A stretch of 64,000 nucleotides of DNA from Cherax quadricarinatus. Lineage: Eukaryota > Arthropoda > Malacostraca > Decapoda > Parastacidae. Positions 12,277-23,831 of the stretch are shown in pieces. Where the stretch lies: the NCBI RefSeq assembly GCF_038502225.1, contig NC_091298.1, forward strand, positions 37,337,336-37,401,335, written 5' to 3'. The number at the start of each line of letters is the position of its first letter. Within the stretch, counting starts at the first letter, position 1. The position numbers and the translations under genes are program-made. The notes under the pieces are model-generated. The model saw only the letters and a list, made by a program, of their open reading frames with translations, searched no databases and was not told the DNA's origin.

Positions 12277-14118
12277 GCTCCCAATGCTCCCCTTTCCACC
12301 CTGTCATAGGCCCCCTGCCAGTCTAAGGCCAACAATGCCACCCTCCCTTCCCCCCTTTTGACTCCACAAAACTTCTCAGTATTCCATGACCTTCAATCAT
12401 CGACCTTCCAGGCAAACCATACTGCGTTTTCGAAACCACTCTCCCTACCACACATTTAAACAGATTACCCAAGACTTTAGCAAACAACTTATAATCAGCA
12501 CATAACAGAGATATGGCAAGGTACTCCTTGAGGGTGTGCTGCCCCTTACCCTTCTGGACCAACACTACAACTGCTGTTGCTTGCTTGTCCCTCATCACAC
12601 CCTTCTCCTTCATCTGATAAAATAACCTACCCATGAAACCCCTTATCACCTCCCAATGTTGGAGATAAAATTCAGCCGGGAGACCGTCTATTCCTGGTGC
12701 TTTGCCCTTCCTCATTCCCCTTAAAGCCAACTCTATTTCCTCTTCCGTTACTACCCCCCTAAAGCCTTCCTATCACTATTCCCTAAATTACACGTCACAT
12801 ACTCACACACCTTCTCTAAAGCCACATTCCCCACCTTCCCACTTGTCCAATACCCTTCATACCATTTATCCACATACGCACACATTCCTTTCGTAGTTAG
12901 TATCTCCTGACCCATTCTATAACCCCCCGCCATCTCATGTACCTCTAACCTCGGAACAGCTGTAACCTGCTGTCTTTGTTTTTGACATCGCAACACACAC
13001 GCTGATGGCTTGTCTCCCCAAAGCACCTCCTCTACCCCTGCCTGCACCCTTACCACTTCAAACCTCTCATTTTGCAACTCCCTCAGTCTCCCCTTGACCT
13101 CGACAATTTCATCCATAGGATAGTTGCCCCCCACAGCCCCCTTCCCATAACAGCCCCTTATCCTGTCTTCTAAATAATTTGAAAGTCCATATTTTAAATC
13201 ATTTACACGTTTGCCCATCCCCACATAATATTTCCTAATCCTTTCCTTGGCTACACAATCCCACCATTGTACGACATCTTCCACTCCCTGTGCCTCCTCG
13301 CTAAGCTCCTTTCATAGGACAGAAAATCCCTCTAACCCCTCCTCATCACTCAATGCACTTAAATTTAATTTCCAGTAACTCATGTATATTTCTGCAAGCG
13401 CCTCCCACCCAACCTCCACCAACACTGTTCCAAGATCCGACCATGCTACTTCAACAGTTTTGAAAGATCGCACTACAACCCAGTGAGAAAGAAACACTCT
13501 ATCTAACCTCGCTGCATACCCTCTCCTAACAAATGTATGCTCTGTCTCCCACGCCTCCCCTCAAACGCGTCCCTTAACCTAATATCCCTCAATAAATCTC
13601 TTAGGGTCACCGACACATAGCCTGCCCCTTTCGGTTCCACATCAGCTCTCCTAATAACGCAGTTCCAATCACCTCCTACTATTGCCACCTCCGGTAATGC
13701 ACGAAAAAAAAAAAACACAAGGTCCTCACACACAAACTCCTGCTTCACCTGTACGTTATTCTCTGCAGGCGCATATAAGCTAATAAAGGCCACACGTTTG
13801 CCCATCCACCAACCAACTACGCGCAACACCCTTCCCCGTCCCCCCCTCACTTCTCTGCAAAACAAATGGGCTCGCCTCCCTAATTAATATACCCACCCCT
13901 CCTTTCAAACGGACAGATGGCAGGGTTACCACCTGAAACCCCGCCACCTCCAACACCCTACCCTCCTTAAAATTATGCTCCTGAAGGAGCACAACATCCA
14001 TTATAAATTTATTCAGAAACATTCTAAACCATTTTCTCTTTACACTATTACACAAACCTTTAACGTTTACTGTCATACAGAGGAGGCCTATTAAAGTTTC
14101 CACCCCTGCCTCCTCTCT

Positions 14119-14419
14119 TAAGATAAGATAAGATAAGATTTCGTTCGGATTTTTAACCCCGGAGGGTTAGCCACCCAGGATAACCCAAGAAAGTCAGTGC
14201 GTCATCGAGGACTGTCTAACTTATTTCCATTGGGGTCCTTAATCTTGTCCCCCAGGATGCGACCCACACCAGTCGACTAACACCCAGGTACCTATTTGCT
14301 GCTAGGTGAACAGGACAACAGGTGTAAGGAAACGTGTCAAATGTTTCCACCCGCCGGGAATCGAACCCGGGCCCTCCGTGTGTGAAGCGGGAGCTTTAGC
14401 CACCAGACCACCGGGCCAC
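14119..14419 (-). mobile_element. tRNA-derived SINE
   Basis: Read on the minus strand, the head at 14419-14346 has an A-box-like TGGTCTGGTGGCTAA and a B box GGGTTCGATTCCC, with a CAC anticodon-like loop. An unrelated body follows (ACCTGTTGTCCTGTTCACC, ACCCCAATGGAAATAAG) and the tail is (CTTAT)n, seen as AGATA repeats at 14119-14139. Internal Pol III promoter boxes drive such SINEs. It interrupts LINE-B copy 1 between ORF1 and ORF2. The 3' half resembles the fragment at 55954-56097. It is not a functional tRNA gene. Confidence 0.88.
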
Positions 14420-15640
14420 TCTTCACTCTTCCGATGGGTACCAGAATGTGTGGGTCCACTTGTCACTTGCACACTTCCCTCTCCCCCCCCTTCTTTCGGT
14501 GCCTCCTGTCATGGCCACCACTACCTTCACCCTCAGCCCATATCTGCTTCCCAGTTCTCTGCGCTGGCATTAGGACATCATCTGAATCCGATGCAGCGGC
14601 TCTTTCTTGTGACAGGCGCATCCTCCATAGCTTGGTCTGGGGATGCCTCACAATGTACTTCAACCTCCACTGTACGTAGTTGCAATCAACTCGGTGACAC
14701 CTCAGTCACGTTGTCACTCCCGTCGTCTGAATAGTTCTGTTGTTGATGCACCACAGCCGCCAACTCGTCTTCTACAACCTTTCCAGGAGCAGCCACCTCC
14801 TCAGGCGGTGACAAGGACTTCAGAACCTAGGCTAATTCCTCCTCAATTTCCAACACTTCCTCCTGTACTGTTTGCTCATCCCGATCCTCTGGAAGTGTCT
14901 CTAGGCCAGGTAACTGGTCAAGGGCCTCACCCTCTCCCCCAGCATTATGCACCTCATCCACTATCTCGCTCCATAGACGACCACGCCCTCCTTGATGTCG
15001 TTGATCATCACCTGCTTCCCCCGGTGTAGAAGCGGATGTCTCCACCTCTAGGCCAGCAGCTCGTGGCACTTGTAACACTCTGCCGCTATGTGATCATATT
15101 CCCCACATAGTCGGCATGTACGCCTTTGCCCGGCATATGACACCATGACCTGTGTCCTGAATTCTTTTAGGTACACGTAAGACGGTATGGAGTGTTGCAA
15201 TGTCATTTTTAGGTTAAAAGTGCCCTCCGGCAGACCTGTGTAGGCACCCAGCACTTACCATGCTGGGCCAAATGAACAGTTCCGTATTCCTCAAAAACTT
15301 ATCTGATATCTGTCTCATCAGCCTCAAAGGGGACATTACGCAGCTTAATCCATGTATAATGTCTGGATACATCGATCATCCTCACATGAACAGCTGGTGT
15401 TGCATCAAGACTTACATCCTTAAAACAGTTGACCAACGACTCATAAACCGTTGCTGAGAGCAGTTTCACAAAAAATCTAAGTGCTCTGTTCAATGCTACT
15501 CCGTACAACTCTCCATCCTGAATGCCATACGTGTCTCTGATGATTTTAGGTAGTAATACCTGGGCTGAAGCTGGGATTATTGCCCCACTGAGAAGTTCAA
15601 CGCCGACAGTGTTGATCCTTTGTCTATAACTGAATGCCAT
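14420..15640 (-). pseudogene. LINE-B copy 1 ORF1 (zinc-knuckle RNA-binding protein), broken
   Basis: The nucleic-acid-binding ORF1 starts at Met 15640 (MAFSYRQRINTVGVELL) and reads to 15299. It shifts frame into 15254-15048, which holds SIPSYVYLKEFRTQVMVSYA and a CCHC knuckle CRLCGEYDHIAAEC. The C-terminal tail at about 14663-14463 (AAASDSDDVLMPAQRTGKQ) matches the tail of copy 2 ([19 protein letters not shown]). RRM-like plus CCHC layout is characteristic of Tx1-type ORF1. At least two frameshifts inactivate it. Confidence 0.75.
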
Positions 15641-15700
15641 GTTGACTAATGGTAGTTCTCCTGGGTTGACGGCAGAGGTGCGACAAGCACCACCTCACAC

Positions 15701-16301
15701 TACTGCAGTCAGGGAACTGAATTGCGTTTGCGCAGGAAGTCCACACGGCCCGAGAGGGATGCGAACAATGCAACGGTTACTGTGGGGAATAGACCTGACC
15801 AGCACTAGTGAATTATTGCCGGATGTCGACACAAGTGGAAATAAACAAATATTGATCTGTCTATAAGTAATATTGTGAGTGACAAGAATATATATTTGCA
15901 GTGACATAGTGAACTAAATTGTAGATAAGAGTATCTTAATTATCCCCCAGTATAGTGTACAATATATAGTGTAGATATTGGAATATCTTACAAGCGACTG
16001 GCACAAGCGAACTATTGCCAGAGGTCCAGTGTAGTGTTAATAACGGATGAGTAATTACTATAGTCATAAGAGATAAAACGAGTGGTGGTAGCATTGAGGT
16101 GCAGGGAATCACAGCATACATAAATTGAGCATGCATTCCATAGAAGTGTAGGAGAAAGTTAGTGTAGGCCTAGCTGCTGTGTAAATAATAAAACAATGAT
16201 CCCAGTATAGTGCTGTGAAAAGTTTATCTTGAAAGAATACAGTGTATATCCTTGAGATAAACAGTGTACAGCACTAAATAAAAGGAAATTAAATGATGAT
16301 G

Positions 16302-16373
<72 letters not shown>

Positions 16374-16375
16374 GT
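15701..16375. other. Possible LINE-C leader and (AAT)n microsatellite
   Basis: No ORF is supported. Two imperfect copies of a GAATTATTGCCGGATGTCGAC-like motif (near 15800 and 16010) suggest tandem leader modules, perhaps of the following LINE-C. A pure (AAT)n array covers 16302-16372. Its poly-Ile translation is an artefact. Confidence 0.45.
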
Positions 16376-16559
16376 GAAGTGTGGCAGTGTGGGTAAGTCT
16401 TGCCTCACACCCACCCTACACCCACCGCCCACCCTACACCACCACCCACATACTGCAAACTTGGTTCACATAAATACATCTTGCATATTACTGGCACCAG
16501 CAAGAGAAAGGTAAAGTGGAAGTCAGTTTTCTTCCATGGCATACAGAGTGTAGTAGGAT

Positions 16560-17638
16560 ACAGACAGGATGTCAGCACAGCATGTCTGTGGGATATGTAA
16601 AAAAAATCCTTGGAAGGAAATCCAGAATCACATGCAGTCTATGCTTTTCCAAACACCATATCTCATGTATTAGACTAAATACAGCATCAAAAAATGACCT
16701 CGAACTAGCAAGATGTTTCTGGTTGCACAATAAAGATGTAGAACTTTTGGCAGGTATCAGAAAGGTACTAAGGAGAGTAATAAATGATAAAAATAATCAA
16801 GAAAACAAAGATGACCTCTTGGATAGACTACGAAAAATATATAAAACATGGGAGCAAGAGATAGTGTATCAAAAAATGTAGAATGCCCATACTACAACAG
16901 ATGACTCAAAACTATCTAGTCACCCACATAGTGCTAAACCAGACCCATCCCCCAGTCATAGCACTAATACCCACAGTGCAGGAGCTGGCCCAGGCTCAGC
17001 CCCCAGCCCCAGTGCTGACTCAGACCCAGCCCCCAGCCTTACTGCCAGCCCAGACTCTACTAGGGACCCTACCACAACCACCACTAAAACCGTAAATATA
17101 CAACCATCATTGCACAAGACCGTGGCCCACAGTACAGATGTTGAAGAGGAGTCTCCTCCTTCTTCCTCTACTGAGGAAAGTAGATGGAATCCAGGATGGG
17201 GTGGCCCTGGCTTGGATGCTGAGGATTATACTGCAGTCCCAGAACCTGCAGAAATTGACAACACACCTCCCAACAATTCTCAACCAAAGGTGAATTTGTG
17301 CAAATATTATTCTTGGGGCATCTGTAAGCATGGAATATCAGGAAAAAAATGGGACATGCAACTTTGAGCATCTCAAAAAATGTAGCGACCTCCTGTCTAA
17401 AGGAGTGTGTCGTTCTTCTTCCTGTACTTTCTTTCACCCAAAAATGTGTCACTCCTCGGTCCTCCAGAAGCAGTGTTACAACATTTACTGCCCTGTATAC
17501 CATCTAAAAGGGACCAGGAGGCACAGTACCCACAAGACAAACAATAGTAGCTACGACAACCCAACTCCAGGTGATTTTTTAGTGACAGAAAATGGAAAAA
17601 GAAAATGGAAGGAAATAACAAAAATAGTCCACAAGTGA
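16560..17638 (+). pseudogene. LINE-C ORF1: PHD-like and CCCH-like zinc domains
   Basis: A PHD-like finger begins HVCGICKK in one frame (about 16580-16604) and continues after the A run at 16599-16606 in another frame, as LGRKSRITCSLCFSKHHISC then ARCFW. A Pro/Gln/Thr-rich linker covers 16883-17095. A CCCH-type array follows at about 17290-17540: CKYYSWGICKHG, CNFEHLKKC, CTFFHPKMC, QCYNIYCPVYH; a second frameshift lies near 17345. The first half of the PHD signature, the A-run slip and the second slip show it was once a single ORF. RNA binding is inferred from the CCCH pattern. Its role in the element is by analogy with other LINE ORF1 proteins. Confidence 0.65.
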
Positions 17639-17639
17639 G

Positions 17640-19738
17640 GTAGTTGAAGTTCTATCAATAAAGATCGAGAACCAAAACCTGGTCATTGTGGTTGTATTTA
17701 AGCCACCAAATGCAACCTCACAACAGTTCAAGGAACAGCTACTGAAAATTGATTACTGTCTGGAAAGCCTTCCAGCTCCATCCCCAAACATCTTACTGCT
17801 TGGTGATTTCAACCTAATGCATACAAAATGGAAGAATGTAGCAAATAATGTTATAGCTGAAACAATCCCCGGAGGTAGCGCAGATGAAAGGTCACACACA
17901 CATGAGCTACTAAGTCTCTGTGAAAAACACACCTTAAGCCAGCAGATAGTGGAGCCAACAAGACTAGAAAACACACTTGACCTTATCTTCACAAATAATG
18001 AGGACCTGATAAGAGACATAAGAATATCAAAAAACAACTAATTCCGATCACAACCTAATCGAAGTCTAGACGTACATGCATAGGGGTCCTGATCAGCAGA
18101 ATGCATGTACCTGTGAAGGTGTCTTCACAAAATACAACTTCAACAACAAGAACATCAACTGGGACCAGGTAAACAATGTCCTAAACGAAACATGTTGGAA
18201 AGATATCTTAAATGACATGGATCCAAACCAGTGCCTTGAAAGGATCAACTTCCTGGCAGCTGAAGAATTTTCTAGGCATATTCTCCTAAGAAAGAAGAAG
18301 ATCAGGAGTAAGCTGGAGAGAGAAAGATGCTCCCTCTACAGAAGACGACGAAGAGTCACTGAGCTCCTCAGGAGTGCTAGAATATCTGATACACGAAAGA
18401 AGGTGCTGACCAGGGAAGTGGAAACTATCGAACTTAAGTTAAATGACTCTTACAGGAACCAGAAGAGATAGGAGGAGCTTAAAGCTATTAGTGAAATTGA
18501 AAGAAATTCAAAATATTTCTTTTCATATGCCAAAAACAAGGCAAATACCACATCTAGTATCGGGCCTTTACTCAGACAATATGGGACTTACACAGATGAC
18601 AACAAGGAAATGAGTGAAATATTGAAATCCCAGTACGACTCTGTGTTTAGTGAACCACTAATCAGTCTGAGGATCGACGACCCAAATGATTTCTTCATGA
18701 ATGAGCCTCAAAACTCCATAAATGTATGCCAGATTTCCGACATCACCCTAACTCCGATAGATTTCGAAAAAGCCATTGACAACATGCCCATGCACTCAGC
18801 CCCGGGCCCAGACTCGTGGAACTCTGTTTTCATTAAGAAATGCAAGAAACCCCTCTCGTGTGTCCTAAGTACACTATGGAGGAGGAGCTTGGACATGGGT
18901 GAAATTCCACAGTCACTTAAAACAACGGATATAGCCCCACTCCATAAAGGTGGTAGCAAAGCATTAGCTAAGAACTATAGACCAATAGCTCTGACGTCCC
19001 ACATCATAAAAATCTTTGAAAGAGTGCTAAGAAGCAGGACTGAAAATCACCTGGATTCCCAAAATCTGCACAATCCAGGGCAACATGGGTTCAGGGCAGG
19101 TCGCTCCTGCCTCTCACAACTACTGGATCACTATGATATGGCCTTGGATGCACTGGAAGAAAATCAGAATGCAGATGTAATATACGCAGACTTTGCAAAA
19201 GCATTTGACAAATGCGATCATGGTGTAATAGCCCATAAAATACGTGCTAAAGGAATAACTGGGAAAGCGGGAAGATGGATCTTCAACTTCTTAACAAATC
19301 GAACACAAAGAGTAGTGGTCAACAGAGTTAAATCGGAGGCTGCCATAGTGAAGAGCTCTGTTCCACAAGGCACAGTACTCGCCCCAATCTTATTCCTCAT
19401 CCTCATATCAGACAGACAGAGATATACATCACAGCCCTGTATCATCTTTTGCGGATGATACTAGGATCTGCATGAGGCTGTCATCTGCTGAGGACGCGGT
19501 TAACCTCTAAGAAGATATAAACAAAGTTTTCCAGTGGGCAACGGTAAACAATATGATGTTCAATGAGGACAAATTCCAACTACTCCGTTATGGAAAACTG
19601 GAGGAGATAATAAGTAGAGCAGAGTATGCTACAGACTCTGGCCATACAATAGAGTGGAAAAATAATGTTAGGGACCTGGGAGTAGTAATGTCTCAGGATC
19701 TCTGGCTTTCAAGGATCGTAACAGTGCCACGATCGTAA
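17640..19738 (+). pseudogene. LINE-C copy 1 ORF2 (partial endonuclease plus RT), broken
   Basis: The endonuclease C-terminal half is at 17688-18041 (LLLGDFNLMHTKWKN, LDLIFTN). A basic linker is at 18076-18471. The RT runs through 18610-19458 and on to 19738 in another frame: MHSAPGPDSWN, NYRPIALTSHIIKIFERVL, HGFRAGRSC, ADFAKAFDKCDHGV and SSVPQGTVLAP. The catalytic FADD is damaged: the frame shifts just before it near 19435-19455. The N-terminal half of the endonuclease is missing, with ORF1 and endonuclease almost joined, so this copy has a deletion. Confidence 0.75.
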
Positions 19739-20040
19739 TAAAGTTGGAAACCCCGACACCCGCCTCAATGAACACATTTACGCATTGAACATTAAAATGG
19801 TATAAAATACCGACAGGTTGTTAGGTAAGACACATATGCAACAGTTAGGTATCTTTATTATGAAACGTTTCGCCTACACAGTAGGCTTCTTCAGTCGAGT
19901 ACAGAAAAGTTGATAGAAGCAGAAGATACTTGAAGACGATGTAATCAGTCCATCACCCTTAAAGTTTTGAGGTGGTCAGTCCCTCAGTCTGGAGAAGAGC
20001 ATTGTTCCATAGTATGAAACAATAGTTCCCACTAGTTCTC
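19739..20040 (-). mobile_element. Penelope-like terminal fragment
   Basis: On the minus strand this reads CTGAAGAAGCC, a hairpin, then GGCGAAACGTTTCATAATAAA and a stretch ending TCGGTATTTTATACC. The hairpin with GAAAC is typical of Penelope-like element termini, which carry hammerhead-type motifs in many animals. No coding part is attached. It abuts the broken LINE-C on the left and an old LINE-A copy on the right. Confidence 0.55.
19862..19894 (-). ncRNA. Hammerhead-like core motif
   Basis: Minus-strand order is CTGAAGA (19894-19888), one extra A, then a 6-bp stem GCCTAC/GTAGGC with a 3-nt loop, then GAAAC. This matches the hammerhead CUGANGA - stem II - GAAA core, with N7 = A tolerated. 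The extra A beside stem II is not canonical. Stems I and III and the cleavage site cannot be proven by eye, so activity is uncertain. Confidence 0.4.
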
Positions 20041-20059
20041 CTACCCATCCATCACTCTC

Positions 20060-21403
20060 CCTGTCGCTTTCCCTTCTTCTTTTCCCCCTCACTAACGCAC
20101 AACTACAGCACATAACCCAGAAAAAAAAATATGGTGGCTTAGAGGGAAACTCGAAGGCCCAAGTGATCAGAAGAGAATGGTTTTGGTAGGGAAGAATGGA
20201 TGGTAGAGCAATGCAAAAGGATGGAATAATAATGGGAGAGCAAACTAGGAGAGGTTTCTACAAAAATGGAGAAGAGGATGAAGGCAGAGCTTTCTGTGAA
20301 GTTGGAAAACAGGTTGGTTGAGGAGAAGAAGAACCGAGAGTCACAAATAGAAACTTCAGTAGCCAGGATAAGGGTCCTAGAATATGAGGTAAATAGCTTG
20401 AAGAGGAGACATAACATCTGAAACTGGTACACCCCACCTGAACGAGGGTTGCACCGGGAAGGAAGAAGACAACTTATGCTAAGGCCCTATTAGCCACAAA
20501 GCAGGGCCCAGGAATGATGGAGGAGAGCAGTTGGGAGTGAAGGATGGTGGTAGGGAATGGGGGTGAAGGTGGAGAGGGGGATAGGTCACATGCAGAGGCA
20601 CGACTATGTCACCAAGAGCTACAGAAAAAAATAAGGGGGAAAATGGCCATGTACAAACAGGAACCAGAGACACAGAGGGAAAGGCTTCAGGAGAGCAAGG
20701 GAAGGACAAACAATGAAAGGTGGCAGGCAGAAAGACAGGAGATTGAGACCATCATCAAAAAAATAGGCAAAGAGGGCATGTGTGAGTTTGTAAATTTTCA
20801 GAGAATAGGGGTTTACTTGAAGGTAAGAAAACGGCCAATCAAGCTGATTTTCAGAACAAGAAAAACCACAGTTGAAGGAATCATCAGTATATGAGAAGGT
20901 GTTCCTAGACTGAGACAGATCAAAAAAAGAATGACAACAGCTGAGGGAGAGGACACAAAAGCAAAAGGGGCTAGGAAGAGAGACAAGGACAGAATCAACA
21001 GAGGGCAACCAGAGCAGGACCGAGCAACAAGAGCAAGCACACATAGAACCATCCTCAGAACCCCACAACCAAACATGCTATCCCAGCTCAGACCACAACC
21101 CACACTCACAACCCCCACCCCCAAAACACAGTGTTGGAGAAGAAACTGAAAGTTGATACAACAATGCTTATGGAATAACAAATAAGTGGGAGGAATGGCA
21201 CAAGAGAGTCAAAGAGGCATCACCAAACATCATAGCCCTCAGAGAAACCAAGCTCAAAGGGATGATAACAGATGCCATCTTTCCAACTGGATATCAGATT
21301 CTGGGGAAAGAGAGAGGAAACAGAGGGTGTGGAGGAATGGCACTGCTGAACAAAAACTGATGGGATTTTGATGACCTGGAGAGAGAGGAGACAGAGGAGA
21401 CAT
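20060..21403 (+). mobile_element. Old LINE-A-related 5' half (ORF1 and start of endonuclease)
   Basis: ORF1-like coiled coil (near 20250-20415) and an RNA-binding part at 20544-20894 (CEFVNFQRIGVYLKVRKRPI, compare LENFRRIGGFVKKRTRP in the intact copy) are present. The start of an endonuclease follows at about 21137-21400, with NIIALRETKL and IFPTGYQIL readable across frames. Many stops and frameshifts mark it as a diverged subfamily. It ends where the Penelope RT begins. Confidence 0.65.
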
Positions 21404-22638
21404 TTTAATTGAAAATAGTGATTGGACAAAGCATGCTAATAACAATTTTGTAATTAACTTATCAGATGAAATTTTAGACAAACATACAACTGCTGCTCTA
21501 GGTTTTGGCCTAAGTTTTGCAACTTCAAAAAAACTTAATAATGTTGAAATTTCAAAAGCCTTTTGTAACTTTGAAAAATTTTCTGATTTATCCTCTGATG
21601 AAATTAATATTAGTAAAGGAATGGTATATAGCTCTATGTTAAAACCAAACATTCCCAATTGCCCTCAAAGATTCTTTAAGTCTTATGATACACTTAATAA
21701 CAATAAAAATTTGCGCCTTACTAAAGCAGACAAAATAAATGCAATAGTAATTATGAAAGAAAATGATTACCAAGAAAAAAATGAATAATCTCTTAGATGA
21801 TACTGAAACCTATTCTAAACTTAGGAAAAATCCCCTAGAAACCGTTAACAGCAATTTCAATAAAACAATAAAACTTCTACTGAAAGGCAAAGATGAATTA
21901 GTCAAACAATTTACTTCCACTAATCCATCTTTACCTTACATGTATGGACTAATAAAAACACACAAACCAGGGAATCCAGTCAGACCAATTATTAGCTCCA
22001 TAGGGTTAGTTTCATATAAATTATCCAAATGGCTTGTTGATATTTTGAGCCCTATTGTTGGCAAAATTTCTAACTTTAATGTTAAAAACAACATAGACTT
22101 GGTTGATAAATTAAGCTCCTTGACTGACTTAAATGATTTTAACATGGTTAGTTTTGATGTTACTTCCTTGTTTACGAAAGTTCCTGTTGATGATTTATTA
22201 AGTTTCTTATCTGAAGAACTCGTTAACTATGATTTACCATTGCCAGTTCCTACTATCATTAAATTTATTAAACTTTGCATTGTTGATGCAAAATTTGTAT
22301 TTAATGATAAGTTTTACACTCAGAAGTTTGGTATGGCAATGGGAAATCCTCTTTCACCTGTTCTTAGTAACCTATACATGGAATTTTTTGAAACAAGGTT
22401 GCTAAACACAATCCTCCCTAATAGAGCTAAATGGTTCAGATATGTTGATGATATTTTGTGTCTTATGCCCAGAAATGTAGATATACCCCATTTCCTTGGA
22501 AAATTAAATAGCTTAGCCCATTCTATAAACTTTACTGTTGAGTTTGAAGAAAATAACTCATTGCCTTTTCTAGATGTTTTAATTATTAAGGGTAATAATG
22601 AATTCAAATTTAAAATTTACAGAAAACCTACAAATAAC
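21404..22638 (+). pseudogene. Penelope-like element reverse transcriptase, truncated
   Basis: The RT of a Penelope-like retroelement reads as two frames joined at the A run near 21770, then 21763-22638. Landmarks are PSLPYMYGLIKTHKPGNPVR, MVSFDVTSLFTKVPVD (first catalytic Asp), KFGMAMGNPLSPVLSNLYME, FRYVDDIL (catalytic DD) and NNSLPFLDVLI ending IYRKPTNN. Spacing and MGNPLSP/RYVDD motifs are specific to this class. The C-terminal GIY-YIG endonuclease is absent because LINE-B copy 2 begins right after the RT. The stretch upstream of 21500 is a likely N-terminal RT extension. Confidence 0.85.
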
Positions 22639-23831
22639 TTTTTTTTTTTTTATATTTTATTTAAAAACAACATACACATGATACAAGCCGACAATTAGCA
22701 AATCAAAAACCGTGACAGACAATGTCAGTACACACACAATAAACAAAAAAACATTTTAACATATTGATATAACGAAATTCTACCGTAAGAAACCCAACCC
22801 GTGTTACGGGAAAAAAAAAAAACATACCGAGTACTAAACAGAACGTCGGAGTCATTATAAAACATGTAGGAATAAGTCCTATAATCATGTATATATGTAT
22901 ATACATACACATGCACATATACACATACATGTATGTACACATATGTTCTTACAGCACAGACTGGATTATACTAGAACAAAAAAAAACACAAAAAGACTTA
23001 TCACTAAATAACCTAGACATAAACTAAATATATAACATCCAGAACAGAAGCGGCAGACAATGTCAGGTACACACAAGAAAACATTGTAACACCTTGATAT
23101 AACAAATTCTACTAAAATAACCCAACCAACCGACTTCCAAACAAACAGTCGGAGTCATTATAAAAAATTTAGGAATGAGTCCTACAATCATATATATATT
23201 TTTACATATATGCATGCATATACACACATACGTGTATGTGCACTTGTTCGTACAGAACAAACTGGATCATACATAGAAATAAAGCGCTAAATGACTTTTC
23301 ACCAAATAAACTAAAAAAATATTACATCCAATGATAGAACTATACCTAAGACATTGGTTCCCACAAACACACCTACACACACACAAAGTTAATGTTACCG
23401 ATTAACACTCAATATATAATATGACCTTCCAGTCAAATGAAGGGTATATATAAACCCCATCAAATACTTATATATTTTCGTACATAGGTCATTTTGTACC
23501 CATTCAATACGATAAAAAAGAGACGTATGACAAGGATAAATCTATCATCAGATTCGAAAATATAAAACATATCCTCACAATATACATATAAATATAAACC
23601 CCCTATATAAAATGGTTCTTATAACAATAAGAAAAAAAACAGAAAATCACATACAACTTTTGACTCTGTGATTTTACAAATTCATAAGGTCTACATGCCC
23701 CTGAGCCCCCGACGGCTCCCTGCAAAAAAACTTTACCCACTTCAACCGCCTTGCAAACCAATCAACCTTCCTCATCAGGCTTCCAATCACTCCAAGAGGA
23801 CACACCACTGAAGAGACCAACCCCTTGCCTC

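Larger units (their letters stand above)
9001..14103 (-). pseudogene. LINE-B copy 1 ORF2 (endonuclease-RT), fragmented
   Basis: On the minus strand the pieces run as follows. Endonuclease is at 14103-13503 (VDVVLLQEHNFKE-type E motif read as MDVVLLQEHN; VGGDWNCVIRRADVEP). Linker is 13497-12751. RT is 12730-12138 (GKAPGIDGLPAEFY, GLPGRSM, LALDWQGAYDRVE). After the two insertions come RGLRQGCPMSQMLFA and GYVDDTTVLV (10521-10108). The C-terminal part is 10139-9147, with a zinc-finger-like CGICGEDETAFHAVYFC. The catalytic DD of YVDD is intact but many frameshifts break the frame. The clade call (Tx1/L1-like) rests on the RT motifs and on the ORF1 type. Confidence 0.8.
7950..15700 (-). mobile_element. 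LINE-B copy 1 (Tx1/L1-like), with three later insertions
   Basis: A two-ORF LINE in reverse orientation. The 3' end is the T run at 7950-7959, followed on the plus strand by a roughly 1-kb AT-rich 3' UTR that also opens copy 3 at 38161. ORF2 runs from about 14103 down to 9000 and ORF1 from about 15640 down to 14420. Insertions: hAT MITE 10451-11146, candidate solo LTR 11234-12276, SINE 14119-14419. The 5' end is unclear. A weak possible target duplication is AATGGTTAC (near 7941) against AACGGTTAC (near 15770). Confidence 0.8.
16376..19738 (+). mobile_element. LINE-C copy 1 (CR1/L2-like)
   Basis: ORF1 with zinc-binding domains (16560-17638) is followed by an ORF2 that lacks the first half of its endonuclease (17640-19738). 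The copy stops inside ORF2 at about 19738, where a Penelope terminal fragment begins, so the 3' end is lost. Other LINE-C copies are at 52774 and 59308 (plus strand) and at 48126 and 49512 (minus strand). Confidence 0.75.

Noticed and set aside
14346..14419. A possible tRNA gene (CAC anticodon-like)
   Set aside because: The tRNA-like part continues into a SINE body and repeat tail and is inserted in LINE-B, so it is a SINE head, not a tRNA gene.
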